Part shown: piece after piece, positions 32,818 to 41,172 of the stretch
How positions within the stretch are numbered: the first letter of the stretch is position 1
How the letters are laid out: each line of letters starts with the position of its first letter
Assembly (NCBI RefSeq): GCF_014636295.1
Contig: NZ_BMEC01000003.1
Location: 424,074 to 488,073, forward strand
Origin: Marivirga lumbricoides
Lineage (GTDB): Bacteria; Bacteroidota; Bacteroidia; Cytophagales; Cyclobacteriaceae
Length of the DNA: 64,000 bases
Reading direction: 5' to 3'
Notes under the pieces: generated by a model
What the model saw: only the letters and a program-made list of their open reading frames with translations
Told to the model about the DNA's origin: nothing
The model's database searches: none
Translations under genes and position numbers: made by a program

Positions 32818-33513
32818 TTAGAGTAGATTGATTCTGAATTTTAGATAAAGATTAATTTCAGGATTCAAGGAAGTATTTGTCATTCCATAACCGGGAATTT
32901 CCTTTGTTTCATATATCTCGAAATCTTCGTAATCCAAATAGCTTTTAAGCCTCAACCTAAAGCCCACTGATAGGAAGTCAGGAATATCCTTTTTAAATAG
33001 CCTTTTTACTTTCTTCTCTGAACTTATCACTAATTCAAACCACTGTGCAGTTAAATTGCTTCTGTCAATCGAGCCACTTGTATTTGGAAAAATGGGGTTT
33101 TCAGAAGTGTAATCTATACTTTCATCAAAAGTGGATCGGGAGTACCGAATTCCCAGTAATAAATAATTGGAAGGAATAACAGTAAGGTGGTAATCTGCTC
33201 CTATACGGAAATAGCTGCCTTCCGATATATACGTAGCATTTTTATATGCATCTTCAGGTGTAAGTTGGGCAATTCCATATTCTCCAACAAATGATACTTT
33301 CTCCAATAGCGTTAAATTTACTGCAGCTTCCCATTTTTCACTTTCATCCAGCAATAAAGTATGGAGCTTAAGGTAGTCCGGTGAAATACCTATCAACAGC
33401 AATTGTGGTTTCTTAGGTATGGAATCTGAAACAGATTGTGCGGAAACAGTAAAGCAGCTTGCTAAAATGAAAAAGAAGATAAATTTATATTTCAACATAT
33501 ATTTCAAGTTCAT
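32818..33513 (-). CDS. exported protein of the DUF6048-like family
   Basis: 231 aa with a signal peptide (MLKYKFIFFFILASCFTVSAQ; the start is 33513 or, five codons later, 33498). The mature part has repeated amphipathic strands (EKWEAAVNLTLLEKVSFVGEYGIA, YFRIGADYHL, YLLLGIRYSRSTF) and ends with EINLYLKFRINLL, a small outer-membrane barrel pattern. The gene overlaps the preceding DUF6452-like gene by up to 29 nt, a pairing seen repeatedly in Bacteroidota. Function unknown. Confidence 0.7.
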   Translation of the reverse strand: MNLKYMLKYKFIFFFILASCFTVSAQSVSDSIPKKPQLLLIGISPDYLKLHTLLLDESEKWEAAVNLTLLEKVSFVGEYGIAQLTPEDAYKNATYISEGSYFRIGADYHLTVIPSNYLLLGIRYSRSTFDESIDYTSENPIFPNTSGSIDRSNLTAQWFELVISSEKKVKRLFKKDIPDFLSVGFRLRLKSYLDYEDFEIYETKEIPGYGMTNTSLNPEINLYLKFRINLL

Positions 33514-34129
33514 TACTGCTACATTCTAAAACGGGGGTACAACCATAAGGGCCTCTTATGGATTTGAATTCGTAATCAATTACTTTTAAACCTTTCGCAG
33601 CCTTAGTTATTTTATTATTGATGACTGTGTCGCTTAAAGTATAAGATATTTTAAGATAATTAATGAAATCTGCATGTTCTACCTGAATGTAGTATTCTGA
33701 TTCAGTGGAGGTGCCATCAATAGGTATACGGAAAAAGGTAAGACTATCTCCACCTAACCTGTTAGTAAACAAGTCTCTTTCATTGTTAATAGATTCAATA
33801 CTGATTAAACCTGACTTTACAGTGGTGATAACATTCTTAACAAAAGTTAAAGAATCTGTAGCTTCTGTTTTTCTTGATGTTAAGGAATCCGCAATAGCGG
33901 CATTATTTCTATCCGCTAACAAACTATCAAGCAATTTAATTTCTGATACAAACCCTGAACTATCTACGCGTAGAGAATCCAGTGATGTTCTGTTAAGAAT
34001 TTTCAGGTTGAAATAAGGATAAGCATTTTCAGGATTACAATCTTTGCAGGACTCGCAACCTGAAAGGTTTAGTGAAAGTAGGATTACTATAAATGAAAGA
34101 AGAATACCACCTGAGAATTTCATAGACAC
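33485..34129 (-). CDS. exported lipoprotein of the DUF6452-like family
   Basis: 214 aa with lipobox LNLSGC (MSMKFSGGILLSFIVILLSLNLSGC). A short cysteine-rich segment CESCKDCNPENAY follows the lipid site; the middle contains a coiled-coil-like Ser/Thr stretch; and the end has GPYGCTPVLECSSNELEIYVEI, probably one disulfide. It overlaps and presumably is co-translated with the DUF6048-like barrel gene, so the two may work together at the outer membrane. Function unknown. Confidence 0.7.
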   Translation of the reverse strand: MSMKFSGGILLSFIVILLSLNLSGCESCKDCNPENAYPYFNLKILNRTSLDSLRVDSSGFVSEIKLLDSLLADRNNAAIADSLTSRKTEATDSLTFVKNVITTVKSGLISIESINNERDLFTNRLGGDSLTFFRIPIDGTSTESEYYIQVEHADFINYLKISYTLSDTVINNKITKAAKGLKVIDYEFKSIRGPYGCTPVLECSSNELEIYVEI

Positions 34130-34207
34130 GAAATTACATTTTCTATTTTATTAATCTATTCGGGTTAAAGGATTTTGTACAACAAAAATTAAGCCTGACT
34201 TTCCGTG

Positions 34208-34888
34208 TTAATCTTGAAGGAAAGCAAAACTAATAATATTCGCTCCCATTTGTAAGGCCTTTAACCTTACACTTTCCGGATCGTTATGGATACTGCTGTC
34301 CTCCCATCCATTTCCCAAATCGGATTCGTAGGAATAAAAGCACACCAGTCTTCCTTCATAAACTATACCATAGCCTTGTGCCGGTTGGCCATCGTGTTCA
34401 TGTATTTTGGGAAGTCCATTTACAAAGTCATACTTCTGATGATAAATCGGGTGGTCGAAAGGAATTTCTACAAATTTAAGGTTTGGAAAAACTTTTTTCA
34501 TTTCCAATCTGATAAACTGATCTAAACCATAATTATCATCAATATGCAAAAAGCCTCCGGCAATGAGGTAATTTCTTAAATTTTCAGCTTCATCATCAGA
34601 AAATACTACATTCCCATGCCCTGTCATGTAAATATAAGGATACTGATAAAGCTCTTTGCTCCCCACTTCCACTACAAAATCTTTATTGTTGATGGATGTA
34701 TTTAAAGTTTCATTGCAAAAGTCAATGAGGTTAGGCAAGGCAGTTTTGTTAGCATACCAGTCACCGCCACCATTGTATTTTAGCTTTGCAATTTTAACAT
34801 TTTGTGAAGTTGCCGAAAATGTGTTTAACATTAACCAACTCAATAGGAGGCAACCTGATATACTTAATTGATTAACTAATTTCTTCAA
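34208..34888 (-). CDS. DUF4159 domain protein, exported
   Basis: 226 aa, signal peptide ending near SATSQN. The DUF4159 fold is glutamine amidotransferase-like: KIAKLKYNGGGDWYANKT, then YIYMTGHGNVVFSDDEAENLRNYLIAGGFLHIDDNYG, a flavodoxin-type core, and GYGIVYEGRLVCFYSYESDLGNGWED near the end. Many relatives are fused to or encoded with DUF58/MoxR modules; a DUF58 gene lies 10 kb away. Periplasmic, role unknown. The 5' end overlaps the HAD gene by 17 nt, so they form an operon. Confidence 0.85.
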   Translation of the reverse strand: MKKLVNQLSISGCLLLSWLMLNTFSATSQNVKIAKLKYNGGGDWYANKTALPNLIDFCNETLNTSINNKDFVVEVGSKELYQYPYIYMTGHGNVVFSDDEAENLRNYLIAGGFLHIDDNYGLDQFIRLEMKKVFPNLKFVEIPFDHPIYHQKYDFVNGLPKIHEHDGQPAQGYGIVYEGRLVCFYSYESDLGNGWEDSSIHNDPESVRLKALQMGANIISFAFLQD

Positions 34889-35519
34889 AGTTTTTAATTT
34901 TTAAAATTAAACCTTCTGGTAGCTCTTCTTTTTTGAGAGAAGTATAAAGACCTACCACTTCCATTCCTGCTGCTTTGGCAGATTTTATACCTGCCAGTGC
35001 ATCCTCAAATACAACGCAATCGGAAGGAGAAATATTCAGTAATTTGGCTGCTTTCAGATAAATTTGCGGATCCGGCTTTCCTTTTATCACCATGGTGCTA
35101 TCCACTACAACATCAAAATAATGCCTGATCCCTAAGCCATCTAAAGTAAAGTCTGCATTAGCGGTTATTGCGGAAGTAGCAACTGCCATTTTTATACCTT
35201 GTTCTTTAGCTAAGCCAAGAAATTTTTCCAGTCCGGGAGTAGGGGAAAGGTGCTTAGCATAAAGGTCCCGGTAAATTTTCTCCTTTTCTTCCGATAAGGC
35301 CATAATTTCTTCTTTGCCTGCCTCAGGCTTTAGTTCCTGAATTAGCTCCTGGATTGTTCTTCCATTAACATGTGTTTGAAAATATTCTGTAGTTATATCT
35401 TTTCCAAACTGTTTCAGAAAAACCTTATACGCATCAATATGGAAGTTTATGTTATCTACAATTACGCCATCCATGTCAAAAATGAAGGCCTGCTTATTAA
35501 TAAGTGCTTTGTTTATCAT
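34872..35519 (-). CDS. HAD-superfamily sugar phosphatase or phosphoglucomutase-like
   Basis: 215 aa, HAD hydrolase of the beta-phosphoglucomutase subgroup: motif I FIFDMDGVIVDN (nucleophile and acid Asp), cap helix region FHIDAYKVFLKQFGKDI, motif II AVATSA, motif III Lys in KGKPDPQIYLKAAKLL, motif IV VVFEDALAGIKSAKAAGMEVVGLYT. It hydrolyses or isomerises a small sugar phosphate in the cytoplasm; the exact substrate cannot be told from sequence. The stop lies within the following DUF4159 gene start. Confidence 0.88.
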   Translation of the reverse strand: MINKALINKQAFIFDMDGVIVDNINFHIDAYKVFLKQFGKDITTEYFQTHVNGRTIQELIQELKPEAGKEEIMALSEEKEKIYRDLYAKHLSPTPGLEKFLGLAKEQGIKMAVATSAITANADFTLDGLGIRHYFDVVVDSTMVIKGKPDPQIYLKAAKLLNISPSDCVVFEDALAGIKSAKAAGMEVVGLYTSLKKEELPEGLILKIKNFEEIS

Positions 35520-35722
35520 TAACTAAAGAGATTTCAATATTTGTAAGATATTACTTAGTAGCAAAAATACTATTAAAATTACAGAACCCAACAACTCTTG
35601 TTTTTGCCTGCCTGAGTTAATATAAAATAGCAGGAGTTATTAAGGTGAATTATACTTTAAACTTAACAATTAGATAAAATATATCTTTTCCTGCCTGATT
35701 CAAATTTTTTCTACTTTTAAGT

Positions 35723-37279
35723 ATGAAATTTTATGCCATATTATTCGCCCTTGTCGTTGCTTTTTCATGTAGTTCGGAAAAGCAGTATCCTATATTTGAA
35801 GAGAGTACATCTCATTTAAGAGATGCTTCACTCAAGCCTTTCTATCATGGCGTTGCTTCTGGTGATCCTTACCCTGAAAGTGTTGTCATCTGGACGAGGG
35901 TGACTCCTGAAACCAAAGTGCCGGCTATTAAAGGAACATGGGAGGTGGCTGAAGATTCAATGTTTCAAAAAACCATTCAAACAGGAGATTTTGAAACCGA
36001 TACTGCTAAAGATTATACGGTTAAAATAATTGTGGATGACCTTCAGCCTGGCACGAAGTATTTTTATAAGTTTAATGCATTGGGAGCAAGTTCTGTGACC
36101 GGAACTACTAAAACTGCAGCTGAAAATGCGGATAAGGTACAGTTTGCAGTTGTAAGTTGCAGCAATTATCAGTTTGGACCCTTTAATGCATATGGTAATA
36201 TTGCCGAAATTGAAAACCTTGATGCGGTAATTCATCTTGGAGATTATATTTATGAATATGGAGCCGGGGTTTATGGAGACTCTACAACAGGCAGGTTCCA
36301 TCTGCCTGAGCACGAAATAGTCTCTTTAGAAGATTATAGAACTCGTTATTCCCAATATCGATTAGATCCTGACTTGCGGGAGGTGCACACAAATCATCCG
36401 TTTATCACTGTGTGGGATGATCATGAAATTGCAAATAACGCTTATAAAAGTGGTGCACAAAACCATCAGGAAGAGGAAGGGGATTACGATGAAAGAAAAA
36501 AAGCAGCGGTACAGACTTATTACGAATGGATTCCAGTGCGTCAGGTAGATCCGCTTTATCGAAAATTTCGCTATGGGAATTTGGTGGATCTTATTATGCT
36601 GGACGAAAGATTGGCAGGACGAACAGCCCCTGCTGAGAGTTTAGAAGACCCCACTTTAAAAGATACTGTGCAAACAATGTTAGGGGATGAACAACTGCAA
36701 TGGCTGGAAAAGCAGCTGATGAATAGCGAGGCAAGATGGAAGGTAATTGGTAATCAGGTGATTTTCTCCTACTTAAATTGGGGGTATGAAACTTTCAACC
36801 TCAACCTGGACTCATGGGATGGATATCCCTATGAGCAGAACTTACTGGCTTCTATAATTTCGGAAGATAGTATTGACAATGTTATTTTTGTTACCGGTGA
36901 TACACATTCATCCTGGGCATTTGAAACCACTCATAAGCCTTTCGATAAATATAATCCTGAAAATGGGGCTGGTGCTTATGCGGTTGAATTTGGTGTCACC
37001 AGTGTTAATTCAGGCAATTCAGATGAAAGGGTACCCTCAGATTCCGTTGCTGCACATGAAAAAAGGATTGTAAATTCCAACATCAATCCTCACCTTAAAT
37101 ATGCTAATTTAAGAGACCATGGCTATCTTTTACTTACCCTGAACGATTCTTCTGCTATAGCAGAATGGCATTATGTGGAATCAACAAAGGAGAGAAGTAA
37201 TAAGGAGAAAGCTGTGGTAAAAACGATGGTAAGAGCTAATTCTAATAGGTTGGGAAATTTTACAACAGTTGCGGAATAG
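35723..37279 (+). CDS. PhoD-like alkaline phosphatase lipoprotein
   Basis: 518 aa with a lipoprotein signal (LVVAFSC, Cys near residue 16). N-terminal PhoD domain with HGVASGDPYPESVVIWTRVTPE; catalytic core with FAVVSCSNYQFGPFNAY, HLGDYIYEYG, VWDDHEIANNAYKSGA and VTGDTHSSWAFE, all metal-ligand motifs of Ca/Fe-dependent PhoD. It releases phosphate from phosphodi- and monoesters outside the cell. TACTTTTA, a fair -7 box, lies only 3 nt before the ATG. No Pho box was recognised. Confidence 0.92.
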   Translation: MKFYAILFALVVAFSCSSEKQYPIFEESTSHLRDASLKPFYHGVASGDPYPESVVIWTRVTPETKVPAIKGTWEVAEDSMFQKTIQTGDFETDTAKDYTVKIIVDDLQPGTKYFYKFNALGASSVTGTTKTAAENADKVQFAVVSCSNYQFGPFNAYGNIAEIENLDAVIHLGDYIYEYGAGVYGDSTTGRFHLPEHEIVSLEDYRTRYSQYRLDPDLREVHTNHPFITVWDDHEIANNAYKSGAQNHQEEEGDYDERKKAAVQTYYEWIPVRQVDPLYRKFRYGNLVDLIMLDERLAGRTAPAESLEDPTLKDTVQTMLGDEQLQWLEKQLMNSEARWKVIGNQVIFSYLNWGYETFNLNLDSWDGYPYEQNLLASIISEDSIDNVIFVTGDTHSSWAFETTHKPFDKYNPENGAGAYAVEFGVTSVNSGNSDERVPSDSVAAHEKRIVNSNINPHLKYANLRDHGYLLLTLNDSSAIAEWHYVESTKERSNKEKAVVKTMVRANSNRLGNFTTVAE

Positions 37280-37296
37280 CAGTTAGCAAGAAGTGG

Positions 37297-38409
37297 TTAA
37301 ATGATTTGATATCGTTTACCAGGTAGAGATTTTATGATTCCCTGAAATTCAAGGTTAAGAAGAATGGAGGCCAGTTTGTTGAGGTTTATCTGGCTTTTTA
37401 TACTTATGATATCTATAGGAAGCACCCTGTCGTTCTGAAGAAGTGTATTTAAAACTTCTCTTTCCTCTTCTTCAAATGAAGCAAGATCAAGCACTTTCTG
37501 TTTAAGCGTTGCCTGGTTTTCCAGTTCCCAGTTCATGATATATAGAACATCTTCAGCTGTTTCTACCAAATGAGCTTTGTTCTGCTTTATCAATTTATTA
37601 CAGCCTTCAGAGTAAGTATCATGCACTCTTCCAGGGAATGCAGCAACTTCTCTGTCGTATGAATTAGCTAATTCAGCCGTGATAAGAGCCCCTCCTTTTT
37701 TGGCGGCTTCCACTACTACCACTAAATCAGCCATTCCTGCAATTATGCGGTTCCTGGCCGGAAAATTGAACGCATCTGGTTTGCTACCGAAAGCTTGTTC
37801 AGAAATTAAAGCTCCCTTTTGCTGCATTTCCTCGGCAGTAGATCTATGTGCTGCAGGATAAATAACATCAATCCCTGAACCCATTACAGCAAAAGTACTC
37901 AGATTGTTCTTAAGGGCACTTCTATGCGCATGGATATCAATTCCATAAGCTAATCCGCTGAGGATGATAGGATCAAGTGGGGCTAAGGTGGAAATAATCT
38001 CTTCTGTAAGCTTCTTTCCGTACTCAGTAGCATTTCTGGTGCCAATAATGGCTATCGTAGGCTTATTTTCTTTAGGAGGGAAAAATCCTTTTGTATAAAT
38101 TAAAGGAGGGGCGTCAGGAATTTGATTTAATCTGTAAGGATAATCCTTTTCCAGGTAGCTAATAATTTTTACGTCTGCTTTTTCAGCTTTCAAAAATTCA
38201 TTGGAAGCTTTTTCTGAAATTTCCCTGCTTAAAATGTTTTCTGCAGTTTGATTACCAATGCCGGGAATTTTTATCAGTTTCGATTTCGGTAATTGAAGCA
38301 CAGCTTCAGCCGATCCGGCATAGCTAATCAGGTTTTTTATAATTACATTCCCTATTTTAGGAATAAGATGCAGTGTGAGTAAAGCATGTTTTTCTGCATC
38401 CATTAGCAC
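37297..38409 (-). CDS. dprA: DNA-processing protein DprA
   Basis: 370 aa. The N-terminal helix-hairpin-helix (LIPKIGNVIIKNLISYAG and IPGIGNQTAENILS) is followed by the Rossmann domain that loads RecA on incoming single strands: AIIGTRNATEYGKKL, LSGLAYGIDIHAHRSAL, VMGSGIDVIYPAAHR, FPARNRIIAGMADLVVVVEA and REVAAFPG. The C-terminal winged helix is also present (residues 305-370). Full-length, cytoplasmic, for natural transformation. It directly abuts the MerR gene (0-nt gap); Met3 is an alternative start. Confidence 0.95.
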   Translation of the reverse strand: MLMDAEKHALLTLHLIPKIGNVIIKNLISYAGSAEAVLQLPKSKLIKIPGIGNQTAENILSREISEKASNEFLKAEKADVKIISYLEKDYPYRLNQIPDAPPLIYTKGFFPPKENKPTIAIIGTRNATEYGKKLTEEIISTLAPLDPIILSGLAYGIDIHAHRSALKNNLSTFAVMGSGIDVIYPAAHRSTAEEMQQKGALISEQAFGSKPDAFNFPARNRIIAGMADLVVVVEAAKKGGALITAELANSYDREVAAFPGRVHDTYSEGCNKLIKQNKAHLVETAEDVLYIMNWELENQATLKQKVLDLASFEEEEREVLNTLLQNDRVLPIDIISIKSQINLNKLASILLNLEFQGIIKSLPGKRYQII

Positions 38410-38745
38410 TTATAATTTCTCTCTTATTTCCGAAAGGAAGTTTTTGATGTTACGAAGTGAGTCAAGCATATCCATTTTGTCTTTAACGGCATGCACGTCA
38501 TTTTTAAGCATATCTTTAGCGCCCTGTAGTGTAAAACCTTTCTCTTTTACCAAGTGGTAAATAAGTTTTACATTTTCAATATCCTGCTTAGTGAATTGTC
38601 TGTTGCCTTTCCTGTTTTTTTTAGGTTTGATAATATCAAATTCTCCTTCCCAAAAGCGGATAAGAGAGGTGGCTACATCAAATTTCTCAGCTACTTCACC
38701 AATAGTGTAGTATTTTTTCTCTATTTCTTTTTCTATGTAAGGCAC
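38410..38745 (-). CDS. MerR-family regulator
   Basis: 111 aa. N-terminal MerR winged helix: KKYYTIGEVAEKFDVATSLIRFWEGEFDIIKPKKNRKGNRQFTKQDIENVKLIYHLVKEKGFTLQGAKDML, then a short coiled coil (KMDMLDSLRNIKNFLSEIREKL) and no effector domain. This short MerR type is conserved next to the M23 peptidase gene in many Bacteroidota. Effector and targets unknown. It is 7 nt after the CapA gene in the minus direction. Confidence 0.9.
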   Translation of the reverse strand: MPYIEKEIEKKYYTIGEVAEKFDVATSLIRFWEGEFDIIKPKKNRKGNRQFTKQDIENVKLIYHLVKEKGFTLQGAKDMLKNDVHAVKDKMDMLDSLRNIKNFLSEIREKL

Positions 38746-38751
38746 GTTATA

Positions 38752-39960
38752 TCAATATTGGTTTTGAAGATAGCGAATATTCCCTTTCAGGTCAATCATT
38801 ATTTTCGATTCGGGGAAATCAATTTCAGTTAGTTCCTTTATTTTAAGAGCAGCACGATTATCACTATCAATTTCAGGAATGCCGGCACCTGCCTGTATAG
38901 CTGAAATAATTTTCCCCTCTAAAAAGTAACCTTCATCATCTACTTTGATTTTAACTATTGGAGCAAGCCCGCTCTCTCCTCGTAAATTAAACCTCCCATA
39001 AGTGGCAAAATTCCCTAAGCTATAAGCTATAAATCTATTTTTGTACACTTCTATAGCTCTGGCTACGTGGGGTCCATGGCCAAAAATAACATCAGCACCT
39101 GCATCAATCATTTTATGTGAGAAGTTGTATACATTTCCCCTGTTTTCTCCGTAGAAAATTTCTGTCTCTCTGGTTACATGCTGATGACTTTTTCCTTCTG
39201 CCCCACCATGGAACGAAACTATTACTATATCGGAAAGGCTGTCAAGATGTTTCACAATTCCTATAGCTTCGGTGAGATTATTGATACTTTGTGTGCCAGT
39301 GTTGGGAGAGAAGGCCACAAAGCCGTACTTCATATTGTCTTTTTCAAAAATAGTAAAAGGCTGTGCAAGCTGGCCTGCATGGTGAATTCCCAGCTCTTCC
39401 AACACACGCATTGTGTTTTTTCTCCCAGCATCACCAAAATCTCCAGCATGGTTGTTGGCTAAGCTCATTAAATCAAAACCTGCATCCACGTAATGTTTAG
39501 CCAAATACTCCGGACTTCTAAAAAGGTAGCATACATCGGGGTTAGAGCAGTTTTTTTGTACTCCTCCCTCGTTTAAAATTACACCCTCCTGGTTACCAAA
39601 AGTTAAATCAGCATCTTGCAATACAGATTTAACCCCCGCTAGCATATATTTTCCTGAATCTGAAGGAAGGTAAGAGGTGTTGGGAAAGTTGGTGCCTATC
39701 ATAATATCCCCCACTCCAATAATACTGATGGTGTCAGGCTTTAAAGGATAAACACTAATTCTTACAGAGTCCTGAAATTTTGTGCTATCAATTACTATGG
39801 CTACCTCCAGGCTATCCTGCTGCTGTTGAATACTATCCGGTTTCAGGGTTTCAGAAACCCTGGGAGATGGCTGATCGTCAGACTGCGGACTCTTCTGAGC
39901 AGTTTTACAGGCTGCAAGCGATAAGCCAATGGCAATGAAAGTAAAAAAATTTTTCAGCAT
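38752..39960 (-). CDS. CapA-family (PgsA-like) lipoprotein
   Basis: 402 aa from ATG 39960 (MLKNFFTFIAIGLSLAACK), with lipobox LAAC; the frame to 40005 is not needed. The domain is that of CapA, a calcineurin-like fold originally from poly-gamma-glutamate synthesis: GVGDIMIGTNFPN, GNQEGVIL, SLANNHAGDFGDAG, VSFHGGAEGKSHQHV, DVIFGHGPHVARAIEVYKNRFIAYSLGNFA. No pgsB/C genes are nearby, so it is more likely a cell-surface phosphohydrolase or ligase of unknown substrate. Confidence 0.88.
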   Translation of the reverse strand: MLKNFFTFIAIGLSLAACKTAQKSPQSDDQPSPRVSETLKPDSIQQQQDSLEVAIVIDSTKFQDSVRISVYPLKPDTISIIGVGDIMIGTNFPNTSYLPSDSGKYMLAGVKSVLQDADLTFGNQEGVILNEGGVQKNCSNPDVCYLFRSPEYLAKHYVDAGFDLMSLANNHAGDFGDAGRKNTMRVLEELGIHHAGQLAQPFTIFEKDNMKYGFVAFSPNTGTQSINNLTEAIGIVKHLDSLSDIVIVSFHGGAEGKSHQHVTRETEIFYGENRGNVYNFSHKMIDAGADVIFGHGPHVARAIEVYKNRFIAYSLGNFATYGRFNLRGESGLAPIVKIKVDDEGYFLEGKIISAIQAGAGIPEIDSDNRAALKIKELTEIDFPESKIMIDLKGNIRYLQNQY

Positions 39961-40026
39961 AATAAAAAAATTGAAAAAAAAAGCAGCCAGAAGACCGCTT
40001 TTCAAATCTAAATATTTTCAGGAATC

Positions 40027-41004
40027 TTAACCTAATGATTGATTTTCTATAGTTGATAACTCAAGTAATTTTTCATACTCGCCATCAGTTACATCCTGAT
40101 AGAAATAATGAATTGGATTAATTACTTTGCCTTCCTTATGAATTTCATAATGAAGGTGTGGTGCCGTTGAGGTTCCTGTTGAACCCACAAAGCCAATGCA
40201 ATCACCTCTTTTTACTTTGTCACCTTCTTTCACATTAAAAGATGACATGTGCGCATATTTGGTGACAAAACCATATCCGTGATCAATTACAACCAGCTTA
40301 CCAAAACCTCCGAATGTGGTAGAGACCTTAATCACTTTACCATCACCTGTTGCATAAATAGGAGTGCCTCTTGGCGCAGAAAAATCACAGCCTTCATGCA
40401 TTCTTACTACTTTTAAGATAGGGTGCATTCTCATCCCGAACCCTGAAGCCAGTCTTTTCAGCTCTTTGTTAGGAATAGGCTGAATGGCAGGAATAGAAGC
40501 TAGCATCTTCTCTTTATTTTTAGCCATTTCCAAAATCTCATCATAGGATTTTGTTTGAATATACATTTGCTTCTTCACCTTATCCAAGTCAGACATCATT
40601 TCAAGGATCAGTTTTTCTCTTTCTAAGTCGCTCTCAATAATGTTTTTATATCTTTCAGTACCGCCAACTCCTGCTTGTCTGATGCTGTTAGGGATAGGCT
40701 CGGTACCCATTATATTTCTATAAACTTCATCATCTCTTTCCTGAAGAGATGCCAATACTTTTTGCACATTTTTCACTTCTTTTTCCATCATTTCGTAATA
40801 GAACTGAAGCTCTTTATTTTCTTTTTTAAGTTGTGCTTCTTTTGGAGAATCGAAGTAGGAATTAAAAATGGCTATAATACCAATTGCCAAAATGAGAGAA
40901 ACAGATAGGAAACCTAATAAGTTAAGGAAGATGTCCCACTTTGATACTTTTACCCGCTCGTATCTGCAAGTTTCGGTATCGTAGTAATATTTAATTTTTG
41001 CCAT
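40027..41004 (-). CDS. M23-family murein endopeptidase
   Basis: 325 aa: short cytoplasmic tail, one membrane helix (FLNLLGFLSVSLILAIGIIAIF), a coiled coil (KEAQLKKENKELQFYYEMMEKEVKNVQKVL) and a C-terminal LytM domain with the metal ligands in RMHEGCDFSAPRGTP and APHLHYEIHKEG. It cuts peptide cross-bridges in murein, anchored in the inner membrane with the enzyme in the periplasm. It is divergent from alaS with 168 nt between the two, an order kept across many Bacteroidota. Confidence 0.92.
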   Translation of the reverse strand: MAKIKYYYDTETCRYERVKVSKWDIFLNLLGFLSVSLILAIGIIAIFNSYFDSPKEAQLKKENKELQFYYEMMEKEVKNVQKVLASLQERDDEVYRNIMGTEPIPNSIRQAGVGGTERYKNIIESDLEREKLILEMMSDLDKVKKQMYIQTKSYDEILEMAKNKEKMLASIPAIQPIPNKELKRLASGFGMRMHPILKVVRMHEGCDFSAPRGTPIYATGDGKVIKVSTTFGGFGKLVVIDHGYGFVTKYAHMSSFNVKEGDKVKRGDCIGFVGSTGTSTAPHLHYEIHKEGKVINPIHYFYQDVTDGEYEKLLELSTIENQSLG

Positions 41005-41172
41005 CCTGTTTTAGACTAGTTAAAAACTTCTAATTTTGTGAACTGAATATTAAGTCGCAAAATTGCATAAAGGTTCTAGAAAAATCAATGTTTTTCATCC
41101 AGAACGTATTATTTGAAGCAAATATACATAATTATATTTAAAGTAAAACATTAAATACAAACATACTACTCC